64,000 nt of DNA from Streptomyces tendae (GCF_014650435.1 NZ_BMUY01000008.1:194285-258284), one strand, 5' to 3'; shown: positions 1 to 8,732, counted from the stretch's first letter. The notes: generated from the letters alone by a model not told the origin. Numbers and translations: made by a program.

Positions 1-97
1 CCTGTTCGGTGGCCCGAAGGTCATACCCAGGTCTGATCCCGCAGTTCAGCTCCTGGTCCGACGCCCTGCGGGGGACGGCGAAGGCATCGTCGTCGTC

Positions 98-886
98 ATG
101 ACGAACCCGACGACGTCCATGGCCACCCCGGTCACAACGATCGGCGCCCGACTGCGTGGCGCGCTGCCTGTGGAGCCGTTGGAGGCCACCGGCTTCCCCG
201 GACGCTGGGTGGGCGGCACCGCCATGGTGCTCGGCCCACTCCTGATGCTGACCGGCGCGTTGCTGCGGGCCCGCTTCGACTTCTTCTACCCCGACCAACT
301 CGCCGCGTACGAGCGGCATCCCACCCTGATGGCCACCGCATACGGCCTCTTCGCGGCGGGCAGCCTGCTGCTCTGGCCCGCCGTGGCGGTGCTGGCCGCA
401 CGGATTGGGGTGCGCAGTGCCGGCTGGGGGGTGTGGGGCGGGGTCCTGGTGATGTTCGGGCTGTTCGCCCGGGCCTTCCACGCGGGGGTGGACCATCTGG
501 CCTTTCAGCTGGTGCGTTCCCAGGGGGTCGGGTCCGCCACCGAAGCGGTCTCCGCCGGCTACGGCGCCTTCCACGTCTTCGCCACGCTGAACCTCGCCAT
601 CCTCGCCGGGTGGATCGTCCTCGCCCTCGGCGCCTGGCGCACCCGGGTGCTGGGCCCGGCCCGCGCCGCCGCACTCGGTCTCACCGCGGCACTGCCCCTC
701 GGAGTACTCAAGGGGACCACCCCGCTGTCACTGGTGGCCCTGACCGGACTGTGCGCCGCACTGGTGCCGCTGGGCTCGGCCCTGCTGCGCGATGCACCCC
801 GCCCCAGCCGTGCAGCGGCGTTGCGCTGGATGCCGCTGATCCTGGTGACGCTAGGGCTGATGGTGCTGCTGGGGCAGGCCGGTTGA
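98..886 (+). CDS. Multi-pass membrane protein of unknown function
   Basis: This is a 262-residue hydrophobic protein with about six or seven predicted membrane segments, near residues 40-58, 78-100, 108-126, 155-178, 190-230 and 243-260. No catalytic motif is visible and I do not recognise the family. It ends about 40 bases before the histidine kinase on the same strand, so it may be the sensed partner or the target of that two-component system; this is inferred from position only. The ATG at 98 is used; an in-frame ATG at 119 is an alternative, and neither has a strong ribosome binding site. Confidence 0.7.
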   Translation: MTNPTTSMATPVTTIGARLRGALPVEPLEATGFPGRWVGGTAMVLGPLLMLTGALLRARFDFFYPDQLAAYERHPTLMATAYGLFAAGSLLLWPAVAVLAARIGVRSAGWGVWGGVLVMFGLFARAFHAGVDHLAFQLVRSQGVGSATEAVSAGYGAFHVFATLNLAILAGWIVLALGAWRTRVLGPARAAALGLTAALPLGVLKGTTPLSLVALTGLCAALVPLGSALLRDAPRPSRAAALRWMPLILVTLGLMVLLGQAG

Positions 887-900
887 GCGCACACGTCCAG

Positions 901-922
901 GTACGGTCGAAGTACGGTCGAA
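901..922 (+). repeat. Tandem 11-bp repeat before the kinase start
   Basis: GTACGGTCGAA occurs twice back to back and ends two bases before the kinase ATG. It could be a binding site for the downstream response regulator or a leftover of local duplication. Perfect tandem copies immediately upstream of a start codon are not otherwise explained. Confidence 0.6.
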
Positions 923-924
923 CC

Positions 925-2085
925 ATGAAGCCCAAGCGGCAGCGCCATCTCCACGCCCTCGACCTCGGCGCGGCTCTGGCCCTGACCGCCGTGTACATCG
1001 GCTTCGCCCGACTGTCTGCCGACGACGGCCAGCCCGTCTACACGGGACCGTTCTGGCTCGGCTGTCTGATCGCGGCCATGGTCGGCCTGCCGGTCGCCGT
1101 ACGCCGCCGATGGCCGCTCGCGGTCCTGGCGGCCGTACTGGCCGCCCTGGCCATTGCATCGCTCCTCGACATCCCCCGTGAGCCGTACGCCGCCGCCGGG
1201 CTTGCGGCCTATCTCGTCGGACTGGCCGAGCCCGCCCGCCGGTCCGTGCCCGCACTCGCGGTGACGCTGCCCGTGGCGTGCGGCGCTGTCTACATCGGGG
1301 AAGCGGTGGTCACTCCCGCCGAGGACCCCCGGGGCGCCGCGGGGGTGGCCGGGCTCGTGCTCCTGGTAATCAGCGCGGCCTGGGGCACGGGATTCACCGT
1401 GCGGGGCCGCCGGGCCGAGGCCGCCAGGGAACAGCAGCGCCGGTCGGAGCGCGCACTGGACGAGGAACGTCTGCGGATCGCCCGCGAGCTGCACGACATC
1501 GTCTCGCACAACCTCAGCCTGATCGCCGTCAAGGCGGGCGTCGCCGGGCATGTGGCGGAGGCCGACCCGCGGGAGGCACGGGCCGCCCTCAAGGTCATCG
1601 AGGAGACGAGCCGTGCCGCGCTGGCCGAAATGCGGCGCACGCTCGGTGTGCTGCGTACCGAGGGCGCGCCCCTGGGACCCGTACCGGATCTCGGCCGACT
1701 CGACCTGCTTGCCGAGGAGGCACACCGGGCGGGAGTGGACGTCGATCTGACGGTGCACGCCGTGGAGGGCCTGGCCGAGGGGACACAGTTGACCATCTAC
1801 CGGATCGTCCAGGAGGCCATCACCAACGTGGTCCGGCACGCGGCCCCGACCCGCTGCCGGGTAACGGTCGAGGCGGACGCGCATGAGATCCGCATCGACA
1901 TCACGGACGAGGGGCCACCGTCACCGTCCGCACTCGGACAGACGATCCACAAACTCCCGGGCGGGCACGGCCTTTTGGGGATGCGTGAGCGAGCGATGAT
2001 GTACGGCGGCAGCTTCGAGGCGGGCCCTCGGCCGGAGGGTGGCTTCGCGGTGTCCGTCCGTCTGCCGGCCGAAGGGAACCAATGA
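925..2085 (+). CDS. Two-component sensor histidine kinase, NarL/HisKA_3 type
   Basis: A 386-residue kinase. The N-terminal half (about residues 12-165) has five or six hydrophobic segments and no large extracellular loop, which suggests a signal sensed in the membrane. A HisKA_3 dimerisation domain follows, with the phospho-acceptor in RELHDIVSH (His190). A HATPase domain has its N box around Asn301 (EAITNVVRHA) and a G box near residue 348 (GHGLLGMRER). The ATG at 925 is chosen because the upstream part of the open frame has no domain similarity and overlaps the preceding gene. It overlaps the response regulator by ATGA, so the pair is co-translated. The signal is unknown. Confidence 0.92.
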   Translation: MKPKRQRHLHALDLGAALALTAVYIGFARLSADDGQPVYTGPFWLGCLIAAMVGLPVAVRRRWPLAVLAAVLAALAIASLLDIPREPYAAAGLAAYLVGLAEPARRSVPALAVTLPVACGAVYIGEAVVTPAEDPRGAAGVAGLVLLVISAAWGTGFTVRGRRAEAAREQQRRSERALDEERLRIARELHDIVSHNLSLIAVKAGVAGHVAEADPREARAALKVIEETSRAALAEMRRTLGVLRTEGAPLGPVPDLGRLDLLAEEAHRAGVDVDLTVHAVEGLAEGTQLTIYRIVQEAITNVVRHAAPTRCRVTVEADAHEIRIDITDEGPPSPSALGQTIHKLPGGHGLLGMRERAMMYGGSFEAGPRPEGGFAVSVRLPAEGNQ

Positions 2086-2774
2086 CCACGACCGACGCGA
2101 CCCCCGTCCGGGTACTGATCGCCGACGACCAGGCAATGGTGCGCGGCAGCTTCCGGGTTCTCGTCGATCACACTCCCGGTATGACAGCCGTGGGCGAGGC
2201 CGCGAACGGAGCGCAAGCCGTCGAACTCGCCCGCCGCGAACGCCCGGACGTCGTGCTGATGGACATACGCATGCCGGCCCTCGACGGCATCGAGGCGACC
2301 CGGCAGATCTGCGCGGACCCGGCCCTGTCCGCCGTCCACGTCCTCATCCTCACCACCTTCGACCTGGACGAGTACGTCTACGCCGCCCTGCGCGCCGGCG
2401 CCGCGGGCTTCCTGCTCAAGGACACCCCGCCGTCCGAGGTCCTCACCGCCATCGGCGTCGTCGCCGCGGGCGAGGCGCTGCTCGCCCCCTCGGTGACCCG
2501 CCGCCTGATCGAGGAGTTCGCCCGCCGCCCAGAGCCCGCGCGCCCGCCCAGCCGCTCGCTGGACGGAATCACCGGCCGGGAGTTGGAGGTGCTCGGCCTG
2601 ATCGCGAGAGGTTTGTCCAACACGGAAATCGCAGAACACCTCCACCTGAGCCTGGCCACGGTCAAGACCCACATCGGCCGCCTGCTCACCAAACTACGCG
2701 CCCGCGATCGCGCCCAGCTCGTCATCGTCGCCTACGAGACCGGCCTGGCGGGCGACCGCCGAAGCGGAGCGTGA
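2082..2774 (+). CDS. Two-component response regulator, NarL/LuxR family
   Basis: A 230-residue regulator. The receiver domain fills residues 8-130, with the acidic pair at Asp15/Asp16 and the phospho-acceptor Asp61 in VLMDIRMP. A LuxR-type helix-turn-helix lies at about residues 160-215 (LTGRELEVL, then NTEIAEHL and VKTHIGRL). It is the cognate partner of the kinase just upstream, because the start codon overlaps the kinase stop (ATGA). The target genes are not shown by the sequence; the tandem repeat at 901-922 or the adjacent membrane gene are candidates. Confidence 0.93.
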   Translation: MTTTDATPVRVLIADDQAMVRGSFRVLVDHTPGMTAVGEAANGAQAVELARRERPDVVLMDIRMPALDGIEATRQICADPALSAVHVLILTTFDLDEYVYAALRAGAAGFLLKDTPPSEVLTAIGVVAAGEALLAPSVTRRLIEEFARRPEPARPPSRSLDGITGRELEVLGLIARGLSNTEIAEHLHLSLATVKTHIGRLLTKLRARDRAQLVIVAYETGLAGDRRSGA

Positions 2775-2894
2775 GGCGCACGGGACGGCCGGCTCGCATG
2801 GGGATTCGGGGTGCTCCGGGATTTGATCACGGCGTCGGAGCGCATACGGAAAACTCCTGTGCGTCGGCTCGCGCACCTCTGCGATCATCCACGA

Positions 2895-5066
2895 ATGGCG
2901 CACAGTCTCGAATCGCTGGTCATCCGGCACACCCACCGCCTTCCTTCTCCCAAGGGGTCCGCCGGGGAAGGCGCCACGGCCGCGCGACAGTTCGACGCGG
3001 CGCTGACAACTGTGGGCTTCAAGCTCTCGGCCGAGCTGATGGCGCGGCTGTCAGGGCTGTCCGAGGCCGCGGTCGTGCACACCGCCAAGCGAACACTGCG
3101 CACCGTGAGCGAGATGGTGGGCGACCACGTCCGGCACAACTCCTACTTCATCGACTTTCCGGCGAACGTGCCGGACACCGAAGACTTCTGGATGCGGTGC
3201 GTGACGAAGGCGCTCGGTGACGACAAGTCGCGCGAGAGTGTGCTGACGCAGCTGAGGCACGGGGTGTTGGACCTGCTCAGCCTCCCCACGTACGGTCGCT
3301 ACCAGCACACCTACGAGGAGATGCTCACGGCTCAGGACGAGCTGATCGCCTCGGCGGGTGACCGGGTGACCGTCCTGCACCTCGGGCGGGGCCTGGACGA
3401 CGAACTCACCGACCTCTACCTGGCCTTGGCGGGCAGCACGACGCCACTGGGCGAGGACCACCTGCGCGACCTCAAGACGCTCGCCGAGCGATGCGCGCTC
3501 GGCCCGCAGCCGACGTCGATCCCCGTCCGGGAGAATCGAGCGGTCGTCAACGAGGCCCGTCTCGGCGTCGGCTCCGACCTCCTGCTTGACACCGTCACCG
3601 ATGTGCTGCGTCTGGCCTGCGCACTGTCGGACGGCGATGTGACGCTCCAGGAGCCGACCCGGTTCCGGGCGCTGTCGCGCCCGGCGCGCCGGGGGCTGCT
3701 CGCGGGCCTCGACGCGGTGGTCGCGGCGAACCCGGCGAAGCTTGCCGATGTGCATGCGCACCGGGAGCCCTTCAAACGGCTCGGTGAGCGTCTCCATCCC
3801 CACGAGTACCCGCGCTGGCCGCACGCCGCCGATGTGTTCGCCGTCGCGCGGGGCGAAAAGGAGGCGCGGTCCTTCGACAGCCGCGTCGAGCAGCTGCTCG
3901 ACGAGTTCGACGTCACCGGTGCGGTGAGGCTGCTCAAGTCCGCTCCCGGGAAGCTGTTCCGCGCCCTGGACCTCCTGCTGCGTATCGCCGCCGACCAGGA
4001 GGAGCGGGACGCGGTGGTGGCCGCGGCGGTGGAGGCCGCCCCCGAGGTCTCCGGCCGGGTCGTCCTCTCGGTCCGTGAGCACTTCCACAACCGCGAACGG
4101 GAGACCGACACACCCCGCATCTTCGTCAACCGCCGGGGCCGCGCCTGGGTGACCCCCGACGGCCGGCCTCCGGTACCAGCCGCCGACCGCGACCGTTTGA
4201 TCGCCGCTCTCGACGCCGAGATCCGCCGTCGGCTCCAGGCGCCAGGCCGGCTGTTGCTCGACCCCGACGTCCTCGACGTGGCGCTCCCGCTCAGTGGCAG
4301 GGCGGCCGCGGCCGGGTTCGGCGTACTGCCGCGGGGTTCGGTCTCGGCGGTCGACGGTGAACTGCTGCGCTTCTTCGTGTATTGGAAGGAGAGTAGGGAG
4401 CGGACCGACTACGACCTGTCGGCCCTGCTTCTGCACAGCGACTACAGCACCGACTCCTGGCTTTCCTATGCCGCCCTCACAGCCGTCGGGGGTGAGCACT
4501 CGGGCGATGTCACCGAGGCGCCCGACGGAGCCGCGGAGTTCATCAACCTGTCCCTGGACCGCGTGCGCAGCACGTTCATCGTTCCGCAGGTCAACATCTA
4601 CGCGGGAGAAAGCTTCGAGGAGGTCGAGGAGTCGTTCTTCGGGTTCATGCTGCGCGAAGGTGAGCAGAAGGGCCGTCCGTTCGAGCCGCGTACGGTGCGG
4701 ATGAAGTCGGACCTGCGCGGGGCGGGCCGTGTGGCGCTGCCTCTGGTCTTCCAGCGCGGCGACGACGGCAGGTGGCGTGCGAAGTGGCTGCACCTCTACC
4801 TGAAGGGCATCTCGGTGGCGAACCGGGTCGAAGAGAACCAGGCGTCGGTGTCCAAGGTGGTGCGTGCCCTCGTGGAGCGCGAGCAGCTGACGATCGGGTA
4901 CCTGATCGACCTGATGTCCCGCGACACCACAGTCATGGACCTGTGGGACGGGGAGCAGGTCCCGGACGAGCCCGTGATGTACATCGGTCTCGAACGTCCC
5001 GAGGGCCTGCACCAAGACTCCCGGATCATCACCCTCGAAAATCTGCGCGACTTGATCCCGGGCTGA
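2895..5066 (+). CDS. Large TerD-associated protein (SCO0854-like family)
   Basis: A 723-residue soluble protein. Residues about 1-480 are helical and resemble the long actinobacterial proteins found with tellurium-resistance (Ter) genes. The region around residues 510-610 reads like a TerD fold, with a YDLSALLLHSDY start, a GGEHSGDV turn and a later EEVEESFFGF strand/helix. The RING-like cysteines often found in relatives of this family are not evident here. The start at 2895 (MAHSLESLV) is preferred over an earlier in-frame start at 2811, because the extra residues are low in similarity and rich in Arg. The role is unknown; Ter-type proteins are linked to membrane or stress-sensing complexes. 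Confidence 0.65.
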   Translation: MAHSLESLVIRHTHRLPSPKGSAGEGATAARQFDAALTTVGFKLSAELMARLSGLSEAAVVHTAKRTLRTVSEMVGDHVRHNSYFIDFPANVPDTEDFWMRCVTKALGDDKSRESVLTQLRHGVLDLLSLPTYGRYQHTYEEMLTAQDELIASAGDRVTVLHLGRGLDDELTDLYLALAGSTTPLGEDHLRDLKTLAERCALGPQPTSIPVRENRAVVNEARLGVGSDLLLDTVTDVLRLACALSDGDVTLQEPTRFRALSRPARRGLLAGLDAVVAANPAKLADVHAHREPFKRLGERLHPHEYPRWPHAADVFAVARGEKEARSFDSRVEQLLDEFDVTGAVRLLKSAPGKLFRALDLLLRIAADQEERDAVVAAAVEAAPEVSGRVVLSVREHFHNRERETDTPRIFVNRRGRAWVTPDGRPPVPAADRDRLIAALDAEIRRRLQAPGRLLLDPDVLDVALPLSGRAAAAGFGVLPRGSVSAVDGELLRFFVYWKESRERTDYDLSALLLHSDYSTDSWLSYAALTAVGGEHSGDVTEAPDGAAEFINLSLDRVRSTFIVPQVNIYAGESFEEVEESFFGFMLREGEQKGRPFEPRTVRMKSDLRGAGRVALPLVFQRGDDGRWRAKWLHLYLKGISVANRVEENQASVSKVVRALVEREQLTIGYLIDLMSRDTTVMDLWDGEQVPDEPVMYIGLERPEGLHQDSRIITLENLRDLIPG

Positions 5067-5070
5067 GTGC

Positions 5071-5298
5071 TAGCGTTGCCAACGGCGAGGCCATGAAGGG
5101 GCTTCCTTCTCATTCACTCCAAATGAACTCAAGTCCTTTCGCTCTCCTCGCCCTCTACTTCGACTGAGATGCGCCCGCGCGGCGCATCTCAGTCTTCGTG
5201 TGCGGCGACGGCTCATCACTGCTGAGAATTCCGATGAATTGACCAAGAATCGACCGATAGCGTCGCCTGCGCGAGGCCATGAGAGGGCTTCCTTCTCC
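5071..5298 (+). repeat. Two diverged copies of a ~42-bp direct repeat
   Basis: Copy one is at 5071-5112 and copy two at 5258-5298. Both start TAGCGT and share GCGAGGCCATGA followed by GGGCTTCCTTCTC with only a few differences. They flank the terminator hairpin at 5162-5194 in the 285-base gap between the TerD-associated gene and the SUKH gene. No coding sense is apparent. They could be the footprints of a lost insertion or paired binding sites. Confidence 0.6.
5162..5194. terminator. Strong hairpin terminator
   Basis: A perfect 14-bp stem (GACTGAGATGCGCC and its complement) with a 5-base loop lies 95 bases after the TerD-associated gene stop. It probably ends that transcript and may also serve the converging SUKH gene. 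Confidence 0.75.
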
Positions 5299-5351
5299 TC
5301 CGCCGTGAATGCGGCCTACAACGGCTGCACCATGAACTGTTGAGGCGCCGG

Positions 5352-5882
5352 CTACAGGCATCCTGGCTCGCCGTTGGCGTCGAACCGTGCGAGGGATCGC
5401 TCCAGCAGTTCGAAAAACTGCCGCAGGTCACCCGCTACTTGGTCGACCTCTGGTTCGTCCAGCGAGGCCGTTCGCGTCCTGTAGATCACTCCGTCATGGC
5501 CGACGAAATAGGACAGGCCGCCACCGTTCGAGCCGACGACCAGGCCCCTGTCCTTCTGGTCCGCGCCGAAATCGACAGTGCCGTACTGCTTAAACCGCAG
5601 GAGGACATCGGCTGCCGAGTCAACGAAGTAGCCGTGGCCGACGTCCGCCCAGGTGACCTCGCCGATGCTGTCGTAGAAAGTGACCAGGTCGTCGGGGACG
5701 AGGCTGACCTGGGCGAGCGTGCGAGCCGCGGCCTGATCGGCGCGGTCGGCCAGCCGGACCTCGTTGACGCCCGGTGGAAAGCCGTGCCGGCGTTCGAACT
5801 CGTCTGTCATTGCCTTGAGGGTCTTCGAGACCCTGCTGTTCCACGAGGCCAGCCAGGCGGGAGTAAGCGAACGATCACTCAT
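5352..5882 (-). CDS. SMI1/KNR4 (SUKH) family protein, probable orphan immunity protein
   Basis: A 176-residue protein whose middle reads like the SUKH fold: PDDLVTFYDSIGEV, then a GYFVDSAADVLLRF strand/helix pair, a DQKDRGLVVGSNGGG segment and a C-terminal helix. SUKH proteins usually neutralise contact-dependent or polymorphic toxins by binding them. No toxin gene is adjacent, so here it would be an orphan immunity gene, which fits its position next to decayed mobile DNA and a tRNA gene. A housekeeping SMI1-like role cannot be excluded. Confidence 0.75.
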   Translation of the reverse strand: MSDRSLTPAWLASWNSRVSKTLKAMTDEFERRHGFPPGVNEVRLADRADQAAARTLAQVSLVPDDLVTFYDSIGEVTWADVGHGYFVDSAADVLLRFKQYGTVDFGADQKDRGLVVGSNGGGLSYFVGHDGVIYRTRTASLDEPEVDQVAGDLRQFFELLERSLARFDANGEPGCL

Positions 5883-5912
5883 GAGGGCGGATCATGGCAC
5901 GGGCCGCGGACA

Positions 5913-6048
5913 TCAACGGGTACCCAGCAGCCCTGCGTCGAAGGCCGGCAGCGTCGTCCTGAGCTGCCGGGGCATGAGGCAGCAGGCGAGTATGAGGAAG
6001 GCTTCGTGCATATCGGCCCTGCCCTCCCAGCAGATGCGCAGGCGCCGA
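5913..6048 (-). pseudogene. C-terminal remnant of an IS5-type transposase
   Basis: Read on the minus strand from about 6048 to a stop at 5913, the frame gives RLRICWEGRADMHEAF followed by LILACCLMPRQL. This resembles the last 40 residues of Streptomyces IS5-family DDE transposases (usual form R-W-E-x-RADIHEAF-L-x-LACC). No upstream catalytic domain or terminal inverted repeat is present, so it is a dead fragment. Confidence 0.5.
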
Positions 6049-6052
6049 TAGT

Positions 6053-6240
6053 TCCTACCACGATCCGGTCGCCGCGCGGGTGAAGTTCGCAGAGGTGGCG
6101 GAGTCCTGGCCGTCCGCGCAGATCCATCTCAAGCACTCAACTCGAGTTCGCCACCGCGGCATCTCGACCTCCACGTGATCCACGGATGGGGCGTCATCCC
6201 TCTGGACCGCATCCACTACACAAGCGCCGCTCCAAGCAAC
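6053..6240 (+). pseudogene. Frameshifted N-terminal remnant of a tyrosine integrase
   Basis: One frame (6056-6178) reads YHDPVAARVKFAEVAESW, then QIHLKHSTRVRHRG, and stops. A +1 shift continues with LHVIHGWGVIPLDRI. This matches the core-binding N-terminal domain of actinobacterial phage/ICE integrases (typically FAEYAE-W, STRARYEGIL, HVLPRWG-VPLD-I). The catalytic C-terminal domain is gone. It lies about 600 bases from the 3' end of tRNA-Arg(CCU), the kind of gene such integrases target, which suggests that an element once sat there. Confidence 0.55.
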
Positions 6241-6290
6241 TGGCCAAAGCCAAGGCCAAGCTGGAGAAGGCGGAGAAGAAGGCCCGTAAG

Positions 6291-6326
6291 GTGGCAGTGG
6301 CAGTGGCAGTGGCAGTGACAGTGGCC
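6291..6326. repeat. Hexanucleotide repeat GTGGCA x4 plus two variants
   Basis: Four perfect GTGGCA units are followed by GTGACA and GTGGCC. They lie at the end of a short Lys/Ala-rich open frame (6186-6350, ending in an alternating Val-Ala tail) that follows the integrase remnant. The frame could be residual coding sequence, but I do not call it a gene. Confidence 0.6.
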
Positions 6327-6350
6327 GTCCCGGAACATGATGCCGCGTGA

Positions 6351-6807
6351 TGCGTGCCTTATGCGTGCGGGTACGACAGCAGGGGCCGGCCGGCTTCGGG
6401 TTGCTGGGGCAGATCGCGGCGGACCTAGGCCCTGAGCCAACGGTTCTCCGGCGGCCGGGGCGTAGGCCATCCGCCGCGCGCGTACCTCGCTGAGGCTGCG
6501 TGGGCGGTAGCCGGGGCCTCCGCAGCGGCTCTTGTGGAAGCGCACACAAGCGGACAGCAGCACGGAACGGGTGCGCCGGGTGGGGTGTCCCGGGTGTCCC
6601 GCCTCTTGGGCGCCGCGAAGGCGGAGCCGACGTGGATCAGTGGTAACCCCGATAGCGAGGCTTCAGGGACGCCCGCATCAGGCATCCAAGCGGTCGATCA
6701 GCTTCTCGTGCCGACGCTGGGCCAGCTCGTCGTTCGCGGGCATCTCGCACGGCTCCCCACCTCTGCCCGCAGCCGCAGGTCTGCCATATGTGTACTGCGA
6801 GGACAAA
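6351..6807. other. Gap with no supported gene
   Basis: About 460 bases next to tRNA-Arg. Open frames exist on both strands, but none shows a ribosome binding site, domain or plausible composition. It is best read as degraded DNA left beside the tRNA. Confidence 0.5.
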
Positions 6808-6838
6808 GGCCCTTCCACCCAATGGACGGAAGGGCCTC
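6808..6838 (-). terminator. Hairpin terminator of tRNA-Arg
   Basis: A 10-bp perfect stem (AGGCCCTTCC and its complement) with an 11-base loop starts 19 bases beyond the tRNA 3' end, on the transcribed strand. Confidence 0.65.
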
Positions 6839-6856
6839 TGACCAGGTGTTTCTCTG

Positions 6857-6929
6857 TGCCCCCGGCAGGATTCGAACCTGCGACACCCGCTTTAGGAGAG
6901 CGGTGCTCTATCCCCTGAGCTACGAAGGC
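6857..6929 (-). tRNA. tRNA-Arg (anticodon CCU)
   Basis: On the minus strand a 73-base cloverleaf starts GCCTTCG, which pairs with CGGGGGC at the 3' end (two G-U pairs). The anticodon stem CCGCT/AGCGG encloses loop CTCCTAA with anticodon CCU, and the T arm is GCAGG-TTCGAAT-CCTGC. The CCA end is not encoded. It decodes AGG. Integrase and transposase fragments lie just beyond its 3' end. Confidence 0.95.
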
Positions 6930-7010
6930 GTGCCGTCGCTGGGCGCGGCGGTGACAACAGGTTAGCGGATCGGGGGCCGGGGTGGAGGGGGAGGTGAGCG
7001 TCGGCCCGGG

Positions 7011-8732
7011 TCAGGTCGGGGGGACGTGGACGAAGCGGCCGGCGACCGACAGGTCCGCCTCGATGAGGGTGGCCGTTCGGGACAGCTCCGGGAGGATGTC
7101 CGTCCGGCAGGCCGCTGCCGTGCGGCGGGCCGCGTGCATCGCGACGTTCAGGGCGGCCACCACCCTGCCCGTGCGGTCGCGCACCGGGACCGCGAGGGAG
7201 CGCAGGCCGGCCTCCAGCTCCTCGTCGACAAGGGCGTAACCCTGCGTCCGGGCCTCGGGGAGGGCCAGCAGGATGTGGCCCAGTGCTGTGGACCGGGCCG
7301 GGAGGCGGGCGCCGACCGTGACGCGGGCGCTCAGGACACGCGTCGTGGACGCCCGGGTCGTGTACTGGATCTCCTCGCCCGATTCCGACAGGACGGCCAG
7401 GGACGTCGACTCGTGGACGCGGTCGGCCAGAGCGGTCAGGTGGGGCTGGGCGATCTCGGGGAGGGAGGTGCGGGAGAGGGGAGGGAAGCCGAGGGACAGG
7501 ACTCGGGGGGTGAGGGTGAAGGTGTTGCCTGGTGCCGGGGCCAGCAGGTCCGCGTGGCCGAGGGTGATGAGCGCTCGGCGCGCGGTCGCACGGGCCAGGC
7601 CGGTCGCCTGCGCGACCTGGGTCAGGGTCAGCGCGGAGCGGCCCTCGTCGAAGGCCGTCAGTACGGTCAGGCCGCGGGCGAGGGACTCCACGAACTCCCG
7701 GCCCAGTTCCTGCTTGGACGCTCCCGTCCAGGTGGCCAGGCCCGCCCGGGGCGGTCCCGGTGCCGGTGGCGGGGCGGTGCGCAGGTCGTCCTCCATCGCC
7801 GCGACCGCCGCGCGCAGGCGGGGAAGCAGGGCCGTCCGCAGGTCCGGTGCCGTGTGGCGGCTCGTGTGGCTCACGACGCTCGCCACGCAGGCCACCCGGC
7901 CGGTGCCGGGGTCCCGTACCGGGACCGAGAGCGCCACCAGGCCCGGTTCGATGAGCTGGTCGTCCAGCGCGTGGTCGTCCGTCGCCGCCTTCGCCGTACG
8001 GCGGACGAAGTCCTCGTCGGGAGTGGGGTGTTCGCTGGGCGGGACCGCGGGGAAGGTGTGGTCCGCCGGGTCCGCTGCTCGGCGTTCTCGCCAGTGGTGC
8101 CAGTCCGCGTCCGTCCATTCCGCGGCGAAGAGGGGCCCAGGTGCCGTGCGTTCGGCCGGGAGCAGGTCGCCGATGCGGAAGCTCAGGGACATGGCGCGGC
8201 GGCGGGTGGCCTGGTGGATGAAGCGGATGCCGTCCCGGTCGCCGACCGCCAGCGACACCGACTCGTCCAGTTCGTCGGCCAGTTCGTCGGCGCGGGCGGA
8301 GAGCAGGGCGGGGAGGCGGAGGGCGGCCAGATAGGCGTTGCCCAGTTCCATCAGGCGGGGGGCCAGGGTCACGTCGCGGCCGTCCAGGCGGACGTGTCCC
8401 ATGCGGGCGAGGGTCGCCGTGAGGCGGTCGACCGTGGAGCGGGCCAGGCCGGTGGTCTTCTCCAGGGCGCTGAGGCTGAGGGTGCCGCCGGGCGCCTCGG
8501 TCAGCCGGCGGAGCACGGCGATGCCGCGGAGGAGTGGCGTGACCGCCTCGGCCGGTGCGGTCGCCTCGGCGGGTGCGGTTGTCCTGGCCGGTGCGGCTGT
8601 CCCGGCCGACGTGTTCGTCTCGGCCGACGCGTTCGTCTTGGCCGGGACGCCCGTGTCCGGCGCGGCGGCACTCCCGTCCCGGGCCCCATCGGTCCCGTCA
8701 CGGGGGGTGTCGTGCGTGGTGTGGGCGGGCAT
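7011..8732 (-). CDS. IclR-family regulator with duplicated HTH and ligand domains
   Basis: A 573-residue protein made of two IclR units in tandem. Unit one has a winged HTH (LRGIAVLRRL, LARSTVDRL) at about residues 65-125 and an effector domain to about 310. Unit two has a second HTH (ARGLTVLTAF, LARATARRAL) at about 345-410 and a second effector domain (SVRDRTGRV-type ending, here VPVRDRTGRVVAALN) to the end. A normal IclR protein is about 250 residues. Residues about 10-60 are an Ala/Thr-rich tail encoded by imperfect DNA repeats (about 8555-8650). The start at 8732 is set by a GGAGAG site. Other actinobacterial double IclR proteins control aromatic catabolism, but no such genes are adjacent, so the target is unknown. 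Confidence 0.88.
   Translation of the reverse strand: MPAHTTHDTPRDGTDGARDGSAAAPDTGVPAKTNASAETNTSAGTAAPARTTAPAEATAPAEAVTPLLRGIAVLRRLTEAPGGTLSLSALEKTTGLARSTVDRLTATLARMGHVRLDGRDVTLAPRLMELGNAYLAALRLPALLSARADELADELDESVSLAVGDRDGIRFIHQATRRRAMSLSFRIGDLLPAERTAPGPLFAAEWTDADWHHWRERRAADPADHTFPAVPPSEHPTPDEDFVRRTAKAATDDHALDDQLIEPGLVALSVPVRDPGTGRVACVASVVSHTSRHTAPDLRTALLPRLRAAVAAMEDDLRTAPPPAPGPPRAGLATWTGASKQELGREFVESLARGLTVLTAFDEGRSALTLTQVAQATGLARATARRALITLGHADLLAPAPGNTFTLTPRVLSLGFPPLSRTSLPEIAQPHLTALADRVHESTSLAVLSESGEEIQYTTRASTTRVLSARVTVGARLPARSTALGHILLALPEARTQGYALVDEELEAGLRSLAVPVRDRTGRVVAALNVAMHAARRTAAACRTDILPELSRTATLIEADLSVAGRFVHVPPT

Noticed and set aside
433..924. A long N-terminal extension of the histidine kinase in the same open frame
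   Set aside because: It overlaps the membrane-protein gene in another frame, is Arg/Gly/Pro-rich with no similarity, and a good ATG with conserved sequence lies at 925.
3051..5015. A 654-codon open frame on the minus strand inside the TerD-associated gene
   Set aside because: Its composition mirrors the plus-strand gene, it has no domain, and long antisense frames are normal at this GC content.
6186..6350. A small Lys/Ala-rich gene ending in a Val-Ala repeat
   Set aside because: No ribosome binding site is seen, it overlaps the integrase remnant, and its tail is made by a simple hexanucleotide repeat.
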